Shown here: positions 1 to 16,995 of the stretch, one piece after another
How positions within the stretch are numbered: position 1 is the first letter of the stretch
Layout of the letters: the number at the start of each line of letters is the position of its first letter
NCBI RefSeq assembly: GCF_902170565.1
Contig: NZ_CABHXX010000135.1
Span: forward strand, 17,763-81,762
DNA: 64,000 nt
Direction of reading: 5' to 3'
Source of the DNA: Yersinia thracica
GTDB lineage: Bacteria > Pseudomonadota > Gammaproteobacteria > Enterobacterales > Enterobacteriaceae
Program-made: the position numbers and the translations under genes
Notes under the pieces: generated by a model
Told to the model about the DNA's origin: nothing
The model's database searches: none
The model's input: the letters and a program-made list of their open reading frames with translations, nothing else

Positions 1-62
1 TTTGCGGATTGACCGTTACGGATACGGGTCAGCATATCCGCGATCGGATCTTGCATGCTCAT
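1..62 (-). CDS. rpsH: 30S ribosomal protein S8, N-terminal fragment
   Basis: Only the first 20 or so codons lie in the window, reading MSMQDPIADMLTRIRNGQ, which matches the start of enterobacterial S8. S8 binds 16S rRNA in the central domain and, in E. coli, represses the spc operon by binding its own mRNA near rplE. It follows rpsN in the spc operon. The gene runs off the left edge of the window, so this is an edge effect and not a truncation. Confidence 0.93.
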   Translation of the reverse strand, partial: MSMQDPIADMLTRIRNGQSA

Positions 63-95
63 CTGTCTTTACTCCCGTGATTCAATTGGTGACAA

Positions 96-401
96 TTACC
101 AGCTAGCCTTTTTAAGGCCCGGGATTTCACCGCGCATTGCGGTTTCACGGACTTTAATACGGCTCAACCCGAACTTCCGCAGGAAACCATGCGGACGACC
201 AGTTTGGTTGCAGCGGTTACGCTGACGGGACGGGCTGGAATCACGCGGCAGAGACTGCAGCTTCAGAACAGCATTCCAACGATCTTCGTCGGATGAGTTC
301 ACACCAGAGATAATAGCTTTTAATTCCTCGCGTTGAGCGCGGTATTTGTTAGCTAGTTTCACGCGAACGACTTCGCGTGCTTTCATTGATTGCTTAGCCA
401 T
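96..401 (-). CDS. rpsN: 30S ribosomal protein S14
   Basis: 101 residues, the size of the long (zinc-free) enterobacterial S14, starting [10 protein letters not shown] and ending GLKKASW. S14 sits in the head of the 30S subunit near the A site. The reading frame is open upstream for about 79 more codons, but those overlap rplE and the family start is the internal ATG. It lies between rplE and rpsH in the spc operon. The zinc-ribbon cysteines of short S14 forms are absent; only one Cys is seen, which is normal for this type. Confidence 0.95.
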
Positions 402-414
402 CAGTAACCCTACC

Positions 415-1677
<1,263 letters not shown>

Positions 1678-1744
1678 CTAATGTCAACTACTACTTTAGG
1701 ACCCAGAATAGGTCGTTTAAAAGCCCCATGAATGAGGGCGCAGC

Positions 1745-1773
1745 ATTATAACACCGCTTCCAGATTATGGGTA
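1745..1773 (-). promoter_or_regulatory. spc operon promoter
   Basis: On the minus strand a perfect TATAAT (1745-1750) lies about 80 nt upstream of rplN, in the context GAAGCGGTGTTATAATGC. That context agrees closely with what I remember of the E. coli spc promoter. The -35 region 17 bp upstream is poor (TACCCA), which is also true of that promoter. Identification rests on the -10 match and position. Confidence 0.75.
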
Positions 1774-1774
1774 G

Positions 1775-1804
1775 AAAAAATAAACGGCCCACTTTCTGAG
1801 CCGT
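1775..1804 (-). terminator. Rho-independent terminator of the S10 operon
   Basis: On the minus strand an 8-bp stem (ACGGCTCA with TGGGCCGT, one G-T pair, loop GAAAG; 1784-1804) is followed by TTATTTTTT (1775-1783). It lies after rpsQ and before the spc promoter, so it separates the S10 and spc transcripts, perhaps only partly. Confidence 0.85.
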
Positions 1805-1830
1805 CTATTATGTTCGAGTTGGCTACTCTA

Positions 1831-3756
<1,926 letters not shown>

Positions 3757-3761
3757 CTACC

Positions 3762-4043
<282 letters not shown>

Positions 4044-4054
4044 TTATCCTCTAA

Positions 4055-4882
<828 letters not shown>

Positions 4883-4895
4883 TTACTCCTCCGAC

Positions 4896-6452
<1,557 letters not shown>

Positions 6453-6472
6453 TCAATCGCTCAATGACCTGA

Positions 6473-6960
<488 letters not shown>

Positions 6961-6967
6961 CCCGCGC

Positions 6968-6995
6968 ATTATACGTAAATTCCAGCAGGAAGCAA
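6968..6995 (-). promoter_or_regulatory. S10 operon promoter
   Basis: Minus-strand TTGCTT (6990-6995), 16-bp spacer, perfect TATAAT (6968-6973). Predicted start near 6961 gives a leader of about 176 nt, which fits the known S10 leader length. The GCGCGGG just after the -10 box is a GC-rich discriminator, typical of stringently controlled ribosomal promoters. Confidence 0.75.
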
Positions 6996-7083
6996 GCCAG
7001 TGTTGAAAATCTATGCGAAAACTTACCAGATAACTTAATTAGAGGGGAATAGGTCTATTTTTGCCGGTATGTAAATGAGAAAT

Positions 7084-7111
7084 AGAGTGAGGCCAAGGCG
7101 GTTCTCACTCT
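7084..7111 (-). terminator. Hairpin after bfr, possible terminator
   Basis: A perfect 8-bp stem (AGAGTGAG with CTCACTCT, 12-nt loop) lies about 50 nt after the bfr stop. The following minus-strand bases (ATTTCTCATTT) are T-rich but interrupted. Read on the plus strand the hairpin is followed by TTTTG, so its direction is not certain. The rest of 6996-7162 shows nothing I can assign. Confidence 0.45.
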
Positions 7112-7162
7112 TTTGACTAAATATATTATGATTGAGTAAACGACGGTGCCGCGAGGAAACAA

Positions 7163-7636
7163 CTAGTCTTTTGCCAATTGAGCCTGGGAGTAGTTCTGTA
7201 TCCCCAAACGTTCAATGAGGCTCAGTTCCGTTTCCAGCCAATCGATGTGACCCTCTTCTTCCGCTAGAATTTCTTTCAACAAATCGCGACTGACATAGTC
7301 ATGAATAGAATCAGCATAGGCAATGCCTTCGCGCAGATCCTTAGCTCCTGCTAATTCGAGAGCTAAATCTGACTTCAATATTTCTTCAACGTCTTCGCCG
7401 ATATTCAGCTTACCCAAATCTTGTAAGTTAGGAATACCTTCGAGGAATAAGATGCGCTCGATATATTTATCTGCATGCTTCATTTCGTCGATTGATTCGT
7501 GATACTCCTTATCATTAAGGCGCATCAGTCCCCAGTTTTTAAACATTCGGGCGTGGAGAAAATATTGATTGATAGCAACTAACTCGTTTCCGAGCAGTTT
7601 ATTGAGATGTGCAATTATTCTTTTATCGCCTTTCAT
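7163..7636 (-). CDS. bfr: Bacterioferritin (heme ferritin)
   Basis: 157 residues from the ATG at 7636, which has a GGAGGG ribosome site; the open frame upstream adds 16 residues that do not belong to the family. Bacterioferritin forms a 24-subunit shell that oxidises Fe(II) and stores the mineral. All di-iron ligands are visible (E18, E51, H54, E94, E127, H130), as is the heme ligand M52. It lies 78 nt after bfd, the ferredoxin that helps release its iron. Confidence 0.96.
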   Translation of the reverse strand: MKGDKRIIAHLNKLLGNELVAINQYFLHARMFKNWGLMRLNDKEYHESIDEMKHADKYIERILFLEGIPNLQDLGKLNIGEDVEEILKSDLALELAGAKDLREGIAYADSIHDYVSRDLLKEILAEEEGHIDWLETELSLIERLGIQNYSQAQLAKD

Positions 7637-7714
7637 AGTTATACCCTCCGCTTCCAGTACTAAAAGTGTAGTACCAGATGGCAAAGTGTGGGGAAAACTT
7701 CTCCCTGCTAACTA

Positions 7715-7909
7715 TTAGGCAACATCATTCATTTCTGGAATGTTAGCGCGTTCCTCAATCAAGATTTCTCTGGCCTGTCGAATGCACTTCCCACAGTCTG
7801 TACCAATTGGTACTAATTGGCGCAGCTGTTGAATGGTATGTGGATGGTGCTGACGCACAGCTTTACGGATAACTTTGTCAGATACCGCATTACACAGGCA
7901 AACATACAT
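7715..7909 (-). CDS. bfd: Bacterioferritin-associated ferredoxin
   Basis: 64 residues from the internal ATG at 7909 ([12 protein letters not shown]). The four [2Fe-2S] ligands C4, C6, C39 and C42 are present, in the CxC and CGKC arrangement of the BFD-like fold. Bfd passes electrons to the bacterioferritin heme to mobilise iron under starvation. It precedes bfr in the same direction. The frame is open four codons further, but the family starts MYVCLCN. A Fur-like site sits in its promoter. Confidence 0.95.
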   Translation of the reverse strand: MYVCLCNAVSDKVIRKAVRQHHPHTIQQLRQLVPIGTDCGKCIRQAREILIEERANIPEMNDVA

Positions 7910-7939
7910 AAAATGACTCACTTCTTAACCAGTATCCAC

Positions 7940-7968
7940 AGTGTAAATAAGAATGCGAGTTATTTCAA
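7940..7968 (-). promoter_or_regulatory. bfd promoter with Fur-like palindrome
   Basis: Minus strand: TTGAAA (7963-7968), 17-bp spacer, TACACT (7940-7945). An inverted repeat AAATAA-N9-TTATTT (7945-7965) fills the spacer and overlaps the edges of both boxes. It matches the 19-bp Fur consensus at about half the positions, mainly in the outer arms. bfd is Fur-repressed in E. coli, so the assignment is reasonable but rests on a modest match. Confidence 0.5.
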
Positions 7969-7992
7969 TTAAGATTATTTTCTTTAGGCAAT

Positions 7993-8014
7993 AAAAAAGG
8001 GCGCCGAAGCGCCC
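7993..8014 (-). terminator. Terminator of the str operon (after tuf)
   Basis: Minus strand: GGGCGC, tetraloop TTCG, GCGCCC (7999-8014), then TTTTTT (7993-7998), about 40 nt after the tuf stop. UUCG is an especially stable loop. This is a textbook intrinsic terminator. Confidence 0.92.
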
Positions 8015-8052
8015 TCTTACTTGATCAATAACGTAATTAATCAATAAAACAA

Positions 8053-9294
<1,242 letters not shown>

Positions 9295-9308
9295 TTAAAC
9301 CCGAAAGC

Positions 9309-11417
9309 TTATTTGCCACGGGCTTCGATAACGGCTTTAGCGACGTTACTAGGTGCTTCAGCATACTCCAGGAATTCCATGGAGTAAGAAGCACGGCCCT
9401 GAGTCTGAGAACGCAGGTCAGTAGCATAACCGAACATTTCAGACAACGGAACCTTGACGCGAACGGTTTTACCGGTAGCAGTATCTTCCATACCTTCGAT
9501 GATACCACGACGACGGTTAAGGTCGCCCATTACGTCACCCATGTAATCTTCAGGGGTTTCGACTTCAACCTTCATGATTGGCTCAAGCAGAACTGGTTTA
9601 GCTCGTTTGAACCCTTCTTTAAAGGCGATAGAACCGGCTAATTTAAACGCCAATTCTGAGGAGTCAACGTCATGGTAAGAACCGTAGTGCAGACGGATTT
9701 TAACGTCAACAACCGGGTAACCAGCCAGAGGACCGGCTTTCAGTTGTTCCTGGATACCTTTATCAACAGCAGGGATGAACTCTTTAGGAATAGAACCACC
9801 AACGATTTCGTTGACGAATTCATACCCAACACCACCCGGTGGCAACGGAGACATGTCGATAACAACATGACCGTACTGACCACGACCGCCTGACTGCTTA
9901 GCGTGCTTACCTTCCACGTCCTTAACGGTATCGCGGATAGTTTCACGGTAGGCTACCTGAGGTTTACCAACGTTTGCTTCCACGTTAAATTCGCGGCGCA
10001 TACGGTCAACCAGGATATCCAAGTGCAACTCACCCATACCAGCGATGATAGTCTGACCAGATTCTTCGTCAGTCCAAACGCGGAATGATGGATCTTCTTT
10101 CGCCAGACGACCCAGAGCCATACCCATTTTTTCTTGGTCGGCTTTGGTTTTTGGTTCAACGGCAACAGAGATTACTGGCTCTGGGAACTCCATACGTTCC
10201 AAGATGATCGGATTAGCTGGATCACACAGAGTGTCACCCGTCGTCACATCTTTCAGACCGATCGCTGCTGCGATGTCGCCTGCACGAACTTCTTTGATCT
10301 CTTCACGTTTGTTTGCGTGCATCTGAACGATACGGCCCAGACGCTCACGCTGTGAACGTACTGAGTTCAACACGGTGTCACCGGAGTTAACAACACCAGA
10401 GTACACACGGAAGAACGTCAGGTTACCCACAAACGGGTCAGTAGCAATTTTGAATGCTAGTGCAGAGAACGGCTCTTTGTCGTCTGAGTGACGAACAGCC
10501 GGAGTATCTTTACCATCGTCCAAAATACCGTTGATTGCTTCAACGTCAGTTGGTGCTGGCAGATAGTCGATAACTGCATCCAGCATTGCCTGTACGCCTT
10601 TGTTCTTAAACGCAGAACCACAGGTAACCAAGATGATTTCGTTGCGCAGAACACGTTGACGCAAAGCTTTCTTGATTTCTTCTTCAGTCAGCTCTTCGCC
10701 GCCCAAATATTTATCCATCAGCTCATCTGACGCTTCTGCAGCAGATTCAACCAGATTCTGGTGCCATTCGGCAGCCAGTTCAGCCATATCAGCCGGGATC
10801 TCTTCGTATTCGAAGGTCACGCCCTGATCAGCTTCGTTCCAGTTGATCGCTTTCATTTTCACCAGGTCGATAATACCGGTGAATTTCTCTTCCGCGCCGA
10901 TTGCCAGTTGCAATGGAACTGGATTCGCGCCCAGACGAGATTTAATCTGACCAACAACTTTCAGGAAGTTAGCACCCATACGGTCCATTTTGTTAACGAA
11001 CGCAATGCGTGGAACTTTATATTTGTTAGCCTGACGCCATACGGTCTCAGACTGTGGCTGAACACCACCAACTGCACAGTAAACCATTACCGCGCCATCA
11101 AGAACACGCATGGAACGTTCTACTTCGATAGTGAAGTCAACGTGCCCAGGGGTGTCAATGATGTTGACGTGATGTGGTTCGTACTGTTTAGCCATACCAG
11201 ACCAGAAGCAGGTAGTAGCCGCAGAAGTAATGGTAATACCACGCTCCTGCTCCTGTTCCATCCAGTCCATGGTGGCTGCGCCGTCATGAACTTCACCGAT
11301 CTTGTGGTTTACACCGGTGTAAAACAGGATACGTTCGGTAGTGGTTGTCTTACCGGCGTCGATGTGAGCGCTGATACCGATATTACGATAGCGCTCAATG
11401 GGTGTTTTACGAGCCAT
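9309..11417 (-). CDS. fusA: Elongation factor G
   Basis: 702 residues (E. coli 704). EF-G drives translocation and, with RRF, ribosome recycling. G motifs: AHIDAGKT (17-24), DTPGH (88-92), NKMD (142-145). Domain III to V segments follow in the usual order, including the domain IV stretch around [13 protein letters not shown]. It lies 91 nt after rpsG and 71 nt before tuf. Confidence 0.97.
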   Translation of the reverse strand: MARKTPIERYRNIGISAHIDAGKTTTTERILFYTGVNHKIGEVHDGAATMDWMEQEQERGITITSAATTCFWSGMAKQYEPHHVNIIDTPGHVDFTIEVERSMRVLDGAVMVYCAVGGVQPQSETVWRQANKYKVPRIAFVNKMDRMGANFLKVVGQIKSRLGANPVPLQLAIGAEEKFTGIIDLVKMKAINWNEADQGVTFEYEEIPADMAELAAEWHQNLVESAAEASDELMDKYLGGEELTEEEIKKALRQRVLRNEIILVTCGSAFKNKGVQAMLDAVIDYLPAPTDVEAINGILDDGKDTPAVRHSDDKEPFSALAFKIATDPFVGNLTFFRVYSGVVNSGDTVLNSVRSQRERLGRIVQMHANKREEIKEVRAGDIAAAIGLKDVTTGDTLCDPANPIILERMEFPEPVISVAVEPKTKADQEKMGMALGRLAKEDPSFRVWTDEESGQTIIAGMGELHLDILVDRMRREFNVEANVGKPQVAYRETIRDTVKDVEGKHAKQSGGRGQYGHVVIDMSPLPPGGVGYEFVNEIVGGSIPKEFIPAVDKGIQEQLKAGPLAGYPVVDVKIRLHYGSYHDVDSSELAFKLAGSIAFKEGFKRAKPVLLEPIMKVEVETPEDYMGDVMGDLNRRRGIIEGMEDTATGKTVRVKVPLSEMFGYATDLRSQTQGRASYSMEFLEYAEAPSNVAKAVIEARGK

Positions 11418-11508
11418 TTGATTCCTCTATTCCTAGGGCGTTCATTCGGTTAACCCATGCGGGTTGGCTTAAAGCGCCCGCATGGGTAGCATGACTACTG
11501 CGTGGTGA

Positions 11509-12510
<1,002 letters not shown>

Positions 12511-12536
12511 CTACTGGCAGAGAACGAGGACGCAGA

Positions 12537-12565
12537 ATTTTATGGCTGACTATCTAAGGTGTCAA
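12537..12565 (-). promoter_or_regulatory. str operon promoter
   Basis: Minus strand: perfect TTGACA (12560-12565), 17-bp spacer, TAAAAT (12537-12542), followed by TCTGCGTC. It agrees with the E. coli str promoter as I remember it (TTGACACC then TAAAATTC). It lies just after tusB, about 90 nt before rpsL. Confidence 0.88.
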
Positions 12566-12587
12566 GAAATATACAGCATTGACTGCA

Positions 12588-12875
12588 TTACCATGCCAGT
12601 TGCTGCTGATGTTTTAGGGTCAAATCCACAAAGCGAGTATAACCGATTAGCGTAATTTTGTCTGAAATTTGACCACCCAAGCCACGGGCAATAACGTCAT
12701 CTTCCAATACAAATAGCGAAGCGGGGTTATTTAACAACAAGTTAAGACTTTCACTATTTTTTAAAACCGCCATCACGCCATCTTGCAGAAATAGAATTTC
12801 ATCTTCTGATGTAACTAATCTTAGCAATGCAGATAAATCGCAGTGATAAGGTGAATGACTGACGGTATACAGCAT
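12588..12875 (-). CDS. tusB: tRNA 2-thiouridine synthesis sulfur relay protein TusB
   Basis: 95 residues, DsrH-like fold, matching E. coli TusB in length. TusB forms the TusBCD heterohexamer, which accepts sulfur from TusA and passes it to TusE and MnmA for 2-thiolation of the wobble uridine in Lys, Glu and Gln tRNAs. Third gene of yheO-tusD-tusC-tusB, 19 nt after tusC. No cysteine near the equivalent active site, as expected for this subunit. Confidence 0.9.
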   Translation of the reverse strand: MLYTVSHSPYHCDLSALLRLVTSEDEILFLQDGVMAVLKNSESLNLLLNNPASLFVLEDDVIARGLGGQISDKITLIGYTRFVDLTLKHQQQLAW

Positions 12876-12894
12876 TATGGCTACCTAAATCTCA

Positions 12895-13269
12895 TTAGAA
12901 AGTCAGTACAACATCATAATTTGCCAATTGGCGGCGTAAATTTACCGGAGATAACACCGCAACATCAAGTATCCAATCCGTCACTTCACTCAATCCACGC
13001 TGCTGCAATGAGGCTTCACAGATATAACAATTCTCAACATCGTACAGAGGTAAGACACCGAAAGTTGCAATATAGTTTCTGGAGAGAATTTTTTCTGGCT
13101 GCTGCTGTGGCAAAAGCTGCAAAACACCATCCGAAATAAAGAATACCCCGATGTCTTCACTCAAAGCAGAAGTTGCCAGCAAGGCATCTAACCCTTCCCG
13201 CCCCGCTGAATTACCATGCGGGCCTTGGGTGAAAACAAAAGCAATACTATTCTTACCATTCTCTGCCAT
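12895..13269 (-). CDS. tusC: tRNA 2-thiouridine synthesis sulfur relay protein TusC
   Basis: 124 residues, DsrF-like; the core [31 protein letters not shown] matches E. coli TusC (119). Part of the TusBCD complex. The ATG shares one base with the tusD stop (TAATG), so translation is coupled. The five or so extra N-terminal residues (MAENG) come from using this coupled start; no other ATG is available nearby. Confidence 0.92.
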   Translation of the reverse strand: MAENGKNSIAFVFTQGPHGNSAGREGLDALLATSALSEDIGVFFISDGVLQLLPQQQPEKILSRNYIATFGVLPLYDVENCYICEASLQQRGLSEVTDWILDVAVLSPVNLRRQLANYDVVLTF

Positions 13270-13673
13270 TAAAATTGCACCATGCGGTCACAGGTTAATG
13301 CGGCTTCAGCCAGTGCACCTAGCCCACTCAAGGTAAAGCCGGGTTGCAGATTCGCCCTCACCAAATCGAGTTGGTCAGCTTCATTTTGGTCAGTAACACC
13401 ACGGCGCAATGCCGCCGCTACACAAACATTTAGCTCAATCGAATGGTTAAGCGCGAGTTGCTGCCACGCGCGTACCAAATCAAATTCATCACTAGCAGGC
13501 GCGGTTAATTGGTTAGCATTCAAAACACCTTCGCGGTAGAAAAAAACACTAACCAAATTATGACCTGAACTTATCAGTGCTTGGGCGAACTGATAGGCGC
13601 TGCTGGCCTGCTGGGTGCCATAGGCTGGGCCTGTGACCATCAGACAATATTTCGCCACCTTTGCCCCTGACAT
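13269..13673 (-). CDS. tusD: tRNA 2-thiouridine synthesis sulfur relay protein TusD
   Basis: 134 residues, DsrE-like, strongly similar to E. coli TusD (128) throughout ([21 protein letters not shown]). The sulfur-accepting cysteine is C84 here, in [12 protein letters not shown] (C78 in E. coli). Its ATG overlaps the yheO stop by one base. An internal GTG at codon 6 could give a length closer to E. coli, so the exact start is not certain. Confidence 0.94.
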   Translation of the reverse strand: MSGAKVAKYCLMVTGPAYGTQQASSAYQFAQALISSGHNLVSVFFYREGVLNANQLTAPASDEFDLVRAWQQLALNHSIELNVCVAAALRRGVTDQNEADQLDLVRANLQPGFTLSGLGALAEAALTCDRMVQF

Positions 13674-14395
13674 TAACGCTCGTGTCCCACGAGATCGCCA
13701 CTTTTGAACTGGCGAATGTAGAGATAAACCGTGTGTTTGGAAATATTTAGCCGCTCAGCAACCTGATTAATTGCATCTTTGATATCAAAAATACCTTTCT
13801 CATACAGATTGAGAACAACCTGGCGGTTCTTCGCATTGTTAGACACATTGCGGTCAGCATTCACTTCCTCAATAGTAAATTCCAGTGTTTGCGCCACCAA
13901 GTCATCGACTGATGAAGCAAAGTTTACTGAGGAAGCAACCTCCTGAGTTTCCGGTGGCATGAAAGTCTTAATGATTTGCGAGAAAGGCACATCCAGATTT
14001 ATGTTAATACATAACAGACCAATAACGCGCTGGTCGCGATTACGGATAGCGATAGTGACAGACTTCATCAGCACACCGCTTTTGGCGCGCGTGAAATAGG
14101 CTCTTGAAACACTGCTGTCTGCACCCGCCATATCATGCAGCATCCGCAGGGCCAGGTCGGTTATCGGCGAACCAATTTGCCGGCCTGTATGTTCGCCATT
14201 AGCAATTCTTACCGCAGAGTTTTTCAGGTCTTCCAGTGAATGCAGGACTATTTCACAATGGTTGCCAATAAGCATCGCCAAGCCATCAACGATAGCTTCG
14301 TATGATTTGAGTATTTCATGGTCCGTCTGACTGAACGGACGTTCATCCAGTAAATCCAGTTCACTGGTTTCGCTACTGAGAAGCGAATTAGACAT
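13673..14395 (-). CDS. yheO: YheO-type DNA-binding regulator (PAS-like plus HTH)
   Basis: 240 residues from the ATG at 14395 ([21 protein letters not shown]), exactly the E. coli YheO length. An N-terminal YheO/PAS-like sensor domain (about 25-135) is followed by a C-terminal helix-turn-helix (about 190-230, [27 protein letters not shown]). Its ligand and targets are not established as far as I know. It is coupled to tusD by a one-base overlap and heads the tus genes. Confidence 0.93.
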   Translation of the reverse strand: MSNSLLSSETSELDLLDERPFSQTDHEILKSYEAIVDGLAMLIGNHCEIVLHSLEDLKNSAVRIANGEHTGRQIGSPITDLALRMLHDMAGADSSVSRAYFTRAKSGVLMKSVTIAIRNRDQRVIGLLCININLDVPFSQIIKTFMPPETQEVASSVNFASSVDDLVAQTLEFTIEEVNADRNVSNNAKNRQVVLNLYEKGIFDIKDAINQVAERLNISKHTVYLYIRQFKSGDLVGHER

Positions 14396-14581
14396 CGAAG
14401 ACACCATCCTCTACATAAAGCCTGTCTCAATATCGTTGGCAGACTCATAACTCAAATATATTGAATTTTAAGTCTAGCAAATATGCCGAGATAAAATCCT
14501 TGCGTTTGCGCGTGATCTTGACGTTAAGCCCACAAAGCATAAATCGTCAAGTTATCAACGAGCAGAAGACAGATATACCGC

Positions 14582-14615
14582 AAAAAAAACCGCCACGACA
14601 ATTATCGCAGCGGTT
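14582..14615 (-). terminator. Rho-independent terminator after fkpA
   Basis: Minus strand: AACCGC with GCGGTT, extended inward by two wobble pairs and CGA/TCG around loop TAATTG (14588-14615), then six or more T (14582-14587). It follows the fkpA stop by about 45 nt. The rest of 14396-14659, between fkpA and yheO, would hold the yheO promoter; I see no clear boxes. Confidence 0.88.
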
Positions 14616-14659
14616 ATAAGCAGAACCGAGTACCCGATTATGACAACAAAGGCGCTAAA

Positions 14660-15472
14660 TTATTTTTTAGCTTTTGCGTCCGTAGCAGGTTGTTGTTCTT
14701 GAGCATCAGCTTTAGGTGCCGCTTTAACATCCAACAGCTCTACATCAAATACCAGAGTAGAGTTGGCTGGAATGCCTGGGACGCCAGTTTTGCCGTAAGC
14801 TAATTCTGGTGGAATAACCAGAGTTATCTTGCCGCCTTTCTTGATTTGCTTCAGGCCTTCGGTCCAACCAGGGATAACACCATCAAGACGGAAAGACAGT
14901 GGCTCACCGCGTTTGTAAGAGTTATCAAACTCAGTACCATCGGTCAGAGTCCCTTTGTAGTTAACGACCACGGTATCACTGTCTTTTGGTGCTTCACCGG
15001 TACCGGCTTTCTCTACTTTGTACAGCAGGCCAGATGCGGTTTTCTTCACATTTTTTTCTTTAGCGAAGGTTTCGCGGTACTTAGCACCTTTATCGGCGTT
15101 TTCTTTAGAATCTTGCTCCATTTTAGCCTGAGCAGAAGCTTTTACGCGCGCTTCAAAACCTTGCAGAGTTTTTTCGATTTCTTCATCGGTCAGTTTGCTT
15201 TTGCTCGCAAAAGCATCCTGTACACCGGCGATCAACTGGTCTTTATCCAGTTTGATGCCCAACTTTTCCTGTTCTTTCAGGGAGTTATCCATATAACGCC
15301 CTAATGATGCACCTAATGCATATGCAGATTGTTGGTCATCATTTTTAAATGCGCTATTTGTCGTTGCTGCCGCATCAGCAGTTTTGGCTGTTTCAGCAGC
15401 AAAAGTCGCAGAGGTATTCAGGGTCAGCGCCATGGTGGTAGCCAGTAGCGTTACTTTAAACAGTGATTTCAT
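14660..15472 (-). CDS. fkpA: Periplasmic FKBP-type peptidyl-prolyl isomerase and chaperone
   Basis: 270 residues from the ATG at 15472 (MKSLFKVTLLATTMA), E. coli length; a frame extension of 13 codons upstream is not family sequence. Signal peptide 1-25, cleaved before AETAK. An N-terminal helical dimerisation domain (about 40-135) is followed by the FKBP domain (about 150-255: VVNYKGTLTDGTEFDNS, RGEPLSFRLDGVIPGWTEGL). FkpA isomerises prolyl bonds and chaperones outer-membrane proteins. Lys/Ala/Asp-rich tail. A sigma-E-like promoter lies upstream. Confidence 0.96.
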   Translation of the reverse strand: MKSLFKVTLLATTMALTLNTSATFAAETAKTADAAATTNSAFKNDDQQSAYALGASLGRYMDNSLKEQEKLGIKLDKDQLIAGVQDAFASKSKLTDEEIEKTLQGFEARVKASAQAKMEQDSKENADKGAKYRETFAKEKNVKKTASGLLYKVEKAGTGEAPKDSDTVVVNYKGTLTDGTEFDNSYKRGEPLSFRLDGVIPGWTEGLKQIKKGGKITLVIPPELAYGKTGVPGIPANSTLVFDVELLDVKAAPKADAQEQQPATDAKAKK

Positions 15473-15589
15473 CCATTTCTCCATTGGCTTAAGGACACTT
15501 ACCCCAAGCAACGATTATAAGTGTGTCTTGTACTATAACTGTCTGTGCGAACACAAAACAATCTCTATGCAGATGCTATTAAGTGATAT

Positions 15590-15617
15590 TAAGACTTTTT
15601 TTACTACAAGAAGTTTC
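15590..15617 (-). promoter_or_regulatory. sigma-E-like promoter of fkpA
   Basis: Minus strand: GAAACTT (15611-15617), 16-bp spacer containing an A-run, then TCTTA (15590-15594). The sigma-E consensus is GGAACTT-N16/17-TCTGA, so one or two bases differ in each box. fkpA belongs to the sigma-E envelope stress regulon in E. coli. The implied 5-prime leader is about 115 nt. Confidence 0.55.
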
Positions 15618-15755
15618 GTTTTATCTATATCTTGACCCTCGCAGGGTAATAATGGGGTTTTACCAGTAGAATTATCCCTCCCCTGTTTTATGACCGTCGA
15701 AGAGAAAGCGACCATCAAATGGAAAGTGATCAGAGGGTATGGTTTGCAGTTATAA

Positions 15756-15986
<231 letters not shown>

Positions 15987-16020
15987 CTCGCGCAGTTGCA
16001 ATTCGATTGACATAAATAGC

Positions 16021-16048
16021 AAAAAGCCAGCCGCAAGGCTGGCTTTTG
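16021..16048. terminator. Bidirectional terminator between slyX and slyD
   Basis: Perfect 11-bp stem AAAAGCCAGCC with GGCTGGCTTTT and a GCAA loop, between two convergent genes. Both strands end in a T-run of four, so it can serve slyX and slyD alike. Confidence 0.85.
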
Positions 16049-16083
16049 ACTGACCCTATCAAATGTTAGTGGCAGGTCAGATG

Positions 16084-16662
16084 TTAGTGACAGCCGCAGC
16101 CGCCTTTACCACAACCGCCTTTACCATGTTCATGACCTTGGTCACTTTCATCATGGCCACCGCAGCAACCGTCACCGTGCTCATGGTGATGATCATGCTC
16201 ACCGTGTACGTGACCATGCTGCAGTTCTTCTTCTGTTGCTTCACGGATTGCAACCACTTCAACGTGGAAGTTCAAATCCTGACCCGCCAGCATGTGGTTA
16301 CCATCAACCACAACGTGCTCGCCTTCAACAGCAGTGATTTCGACTGGCACTGGGCCTTGATCGGTATCAGCCAGGAAACGCATGCCAACTTCCAACTCGT
16401 CAACGCCCATAAAGACGTCTTTCGGTACGCGCTGCACCAGATTTTCATCATAGCTGCCGTAACCTTCGTCGGCGTTTACACGCACGTCAAAGCTGTCGCC
16501 CGCTTCATGGCCTTCAAGCGCTTTTTCCAAACCTGCGATCAGAGAACCGTGGCCGTGCAGGTAGTCCAACGGCGCGCTCACCGGAGACTCATCAACTAAC
16601 ACACCGTCTTCTGTACGCACCTGGTAAGCCAGGCTGACCACCAAGTCTTTTGCTACTTTCAT
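16084..16662 (-). CDS. slyD: FKBP-type peptidyl-prolyl isomerase and metallochaperone
   Basis: 192 residues from the ATG at 16662 (MKVAKDLVVSLAYQV), preceded by a GGAGA site. An FKBP domain with inserted IF chaperone domain occupies 1-150. The tail from about 150 is rich in His, Cys and Gly (GHVHGEHDHHHEHGDGCCGG, then KGGCGKGGCGCH) and binds nickel; it feeds Ni to hydrogenase and urease maturation. It is the host lysis factor for phage phiX174 in E. coli. Convergent with slyX. Confidence 0.96.
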   Translation of the reverse strand: MKVAKDLVVSLAYQVRTEDGVLVDESPVSAPLDYLHGHGSLIAGLEKALEGHEAGDSFDVRVNADEGYGSYDENLVQRVPKDVFMGVDELEVGMRFLADTDQGPVPVEITAVEGEHVVVDGNHMLAGQDLNFHVEVVAIREATEEELQHGHVHGEHDHHHEHGDGCCGGHDESDQGHEHGKGGCGKGGCGCH

Positions 16663-16756
16663 GATATCTCCTACCCTTGGAACAAAAATTGGCACAGATT
16701 GTAGCGGAAATCTGCACCGCTGTACTCTCCAGCATAAAAAAACACGAAGAATAACG

Positions 16757-16981
16757 CTACTCTGGATCGAAAATTCCGATCACTTGTTCATTCTCACGGA
16801 CATGCTGATTGACCTGTTCGTCCGTCTGACGCTGATGGTGACCGCACTTAACACACTCCACCACTTCCACTTGGTCTTCACGCCATAAAGCCAGCGTATC
16901 CAGTGCCTTACATTGCGGACAAACAGCCCCGGCGATGAATCTTTTCCGTGTTGCTGTCTTGCTATTTGACGTAATTGCCAT
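16757..16981 (-). CDS. yheV: YheV family zinc-ribbon protein
   Basis: 74 residues from the ATG at 16981, six nt after a GGAG site; a further ATG lies next to it at 16984 and the frame is open to 16996 over the kefB stop (TAATG). Two CxxC pairs (CPQC and CVKC) about 21 residues apart form a likely zinc ribbon. E. coli YheV is 66 residues, so the N-terminus carries an extra TSNSKTAT segment. Function unknown. It follows kefB in the same direction. Confidence 0.85.
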   Translation of the reverse strand: MAITSNSKTATRKRFIAGAVCPQCKALDTLALWREDQVEVVECVKCGHHQRQTDEQVNQHVRENEQVIGIFDPE

Positions 16982-16995
16982 CATTTTCTCCGGCA

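Noticed and set aside
10761..11453. 230-residue plus-strand frame opposite fusA
   Set aside because: Antisense to a highly conserved gene with biased codons; no domain is evident.
16063..16599. 178-residue plus-strand frame opposite slyD
   Set aside because: It is the shadow of slyD, with hydrophobic-looking runs generated by its His/Gly-rich codons read backwards.
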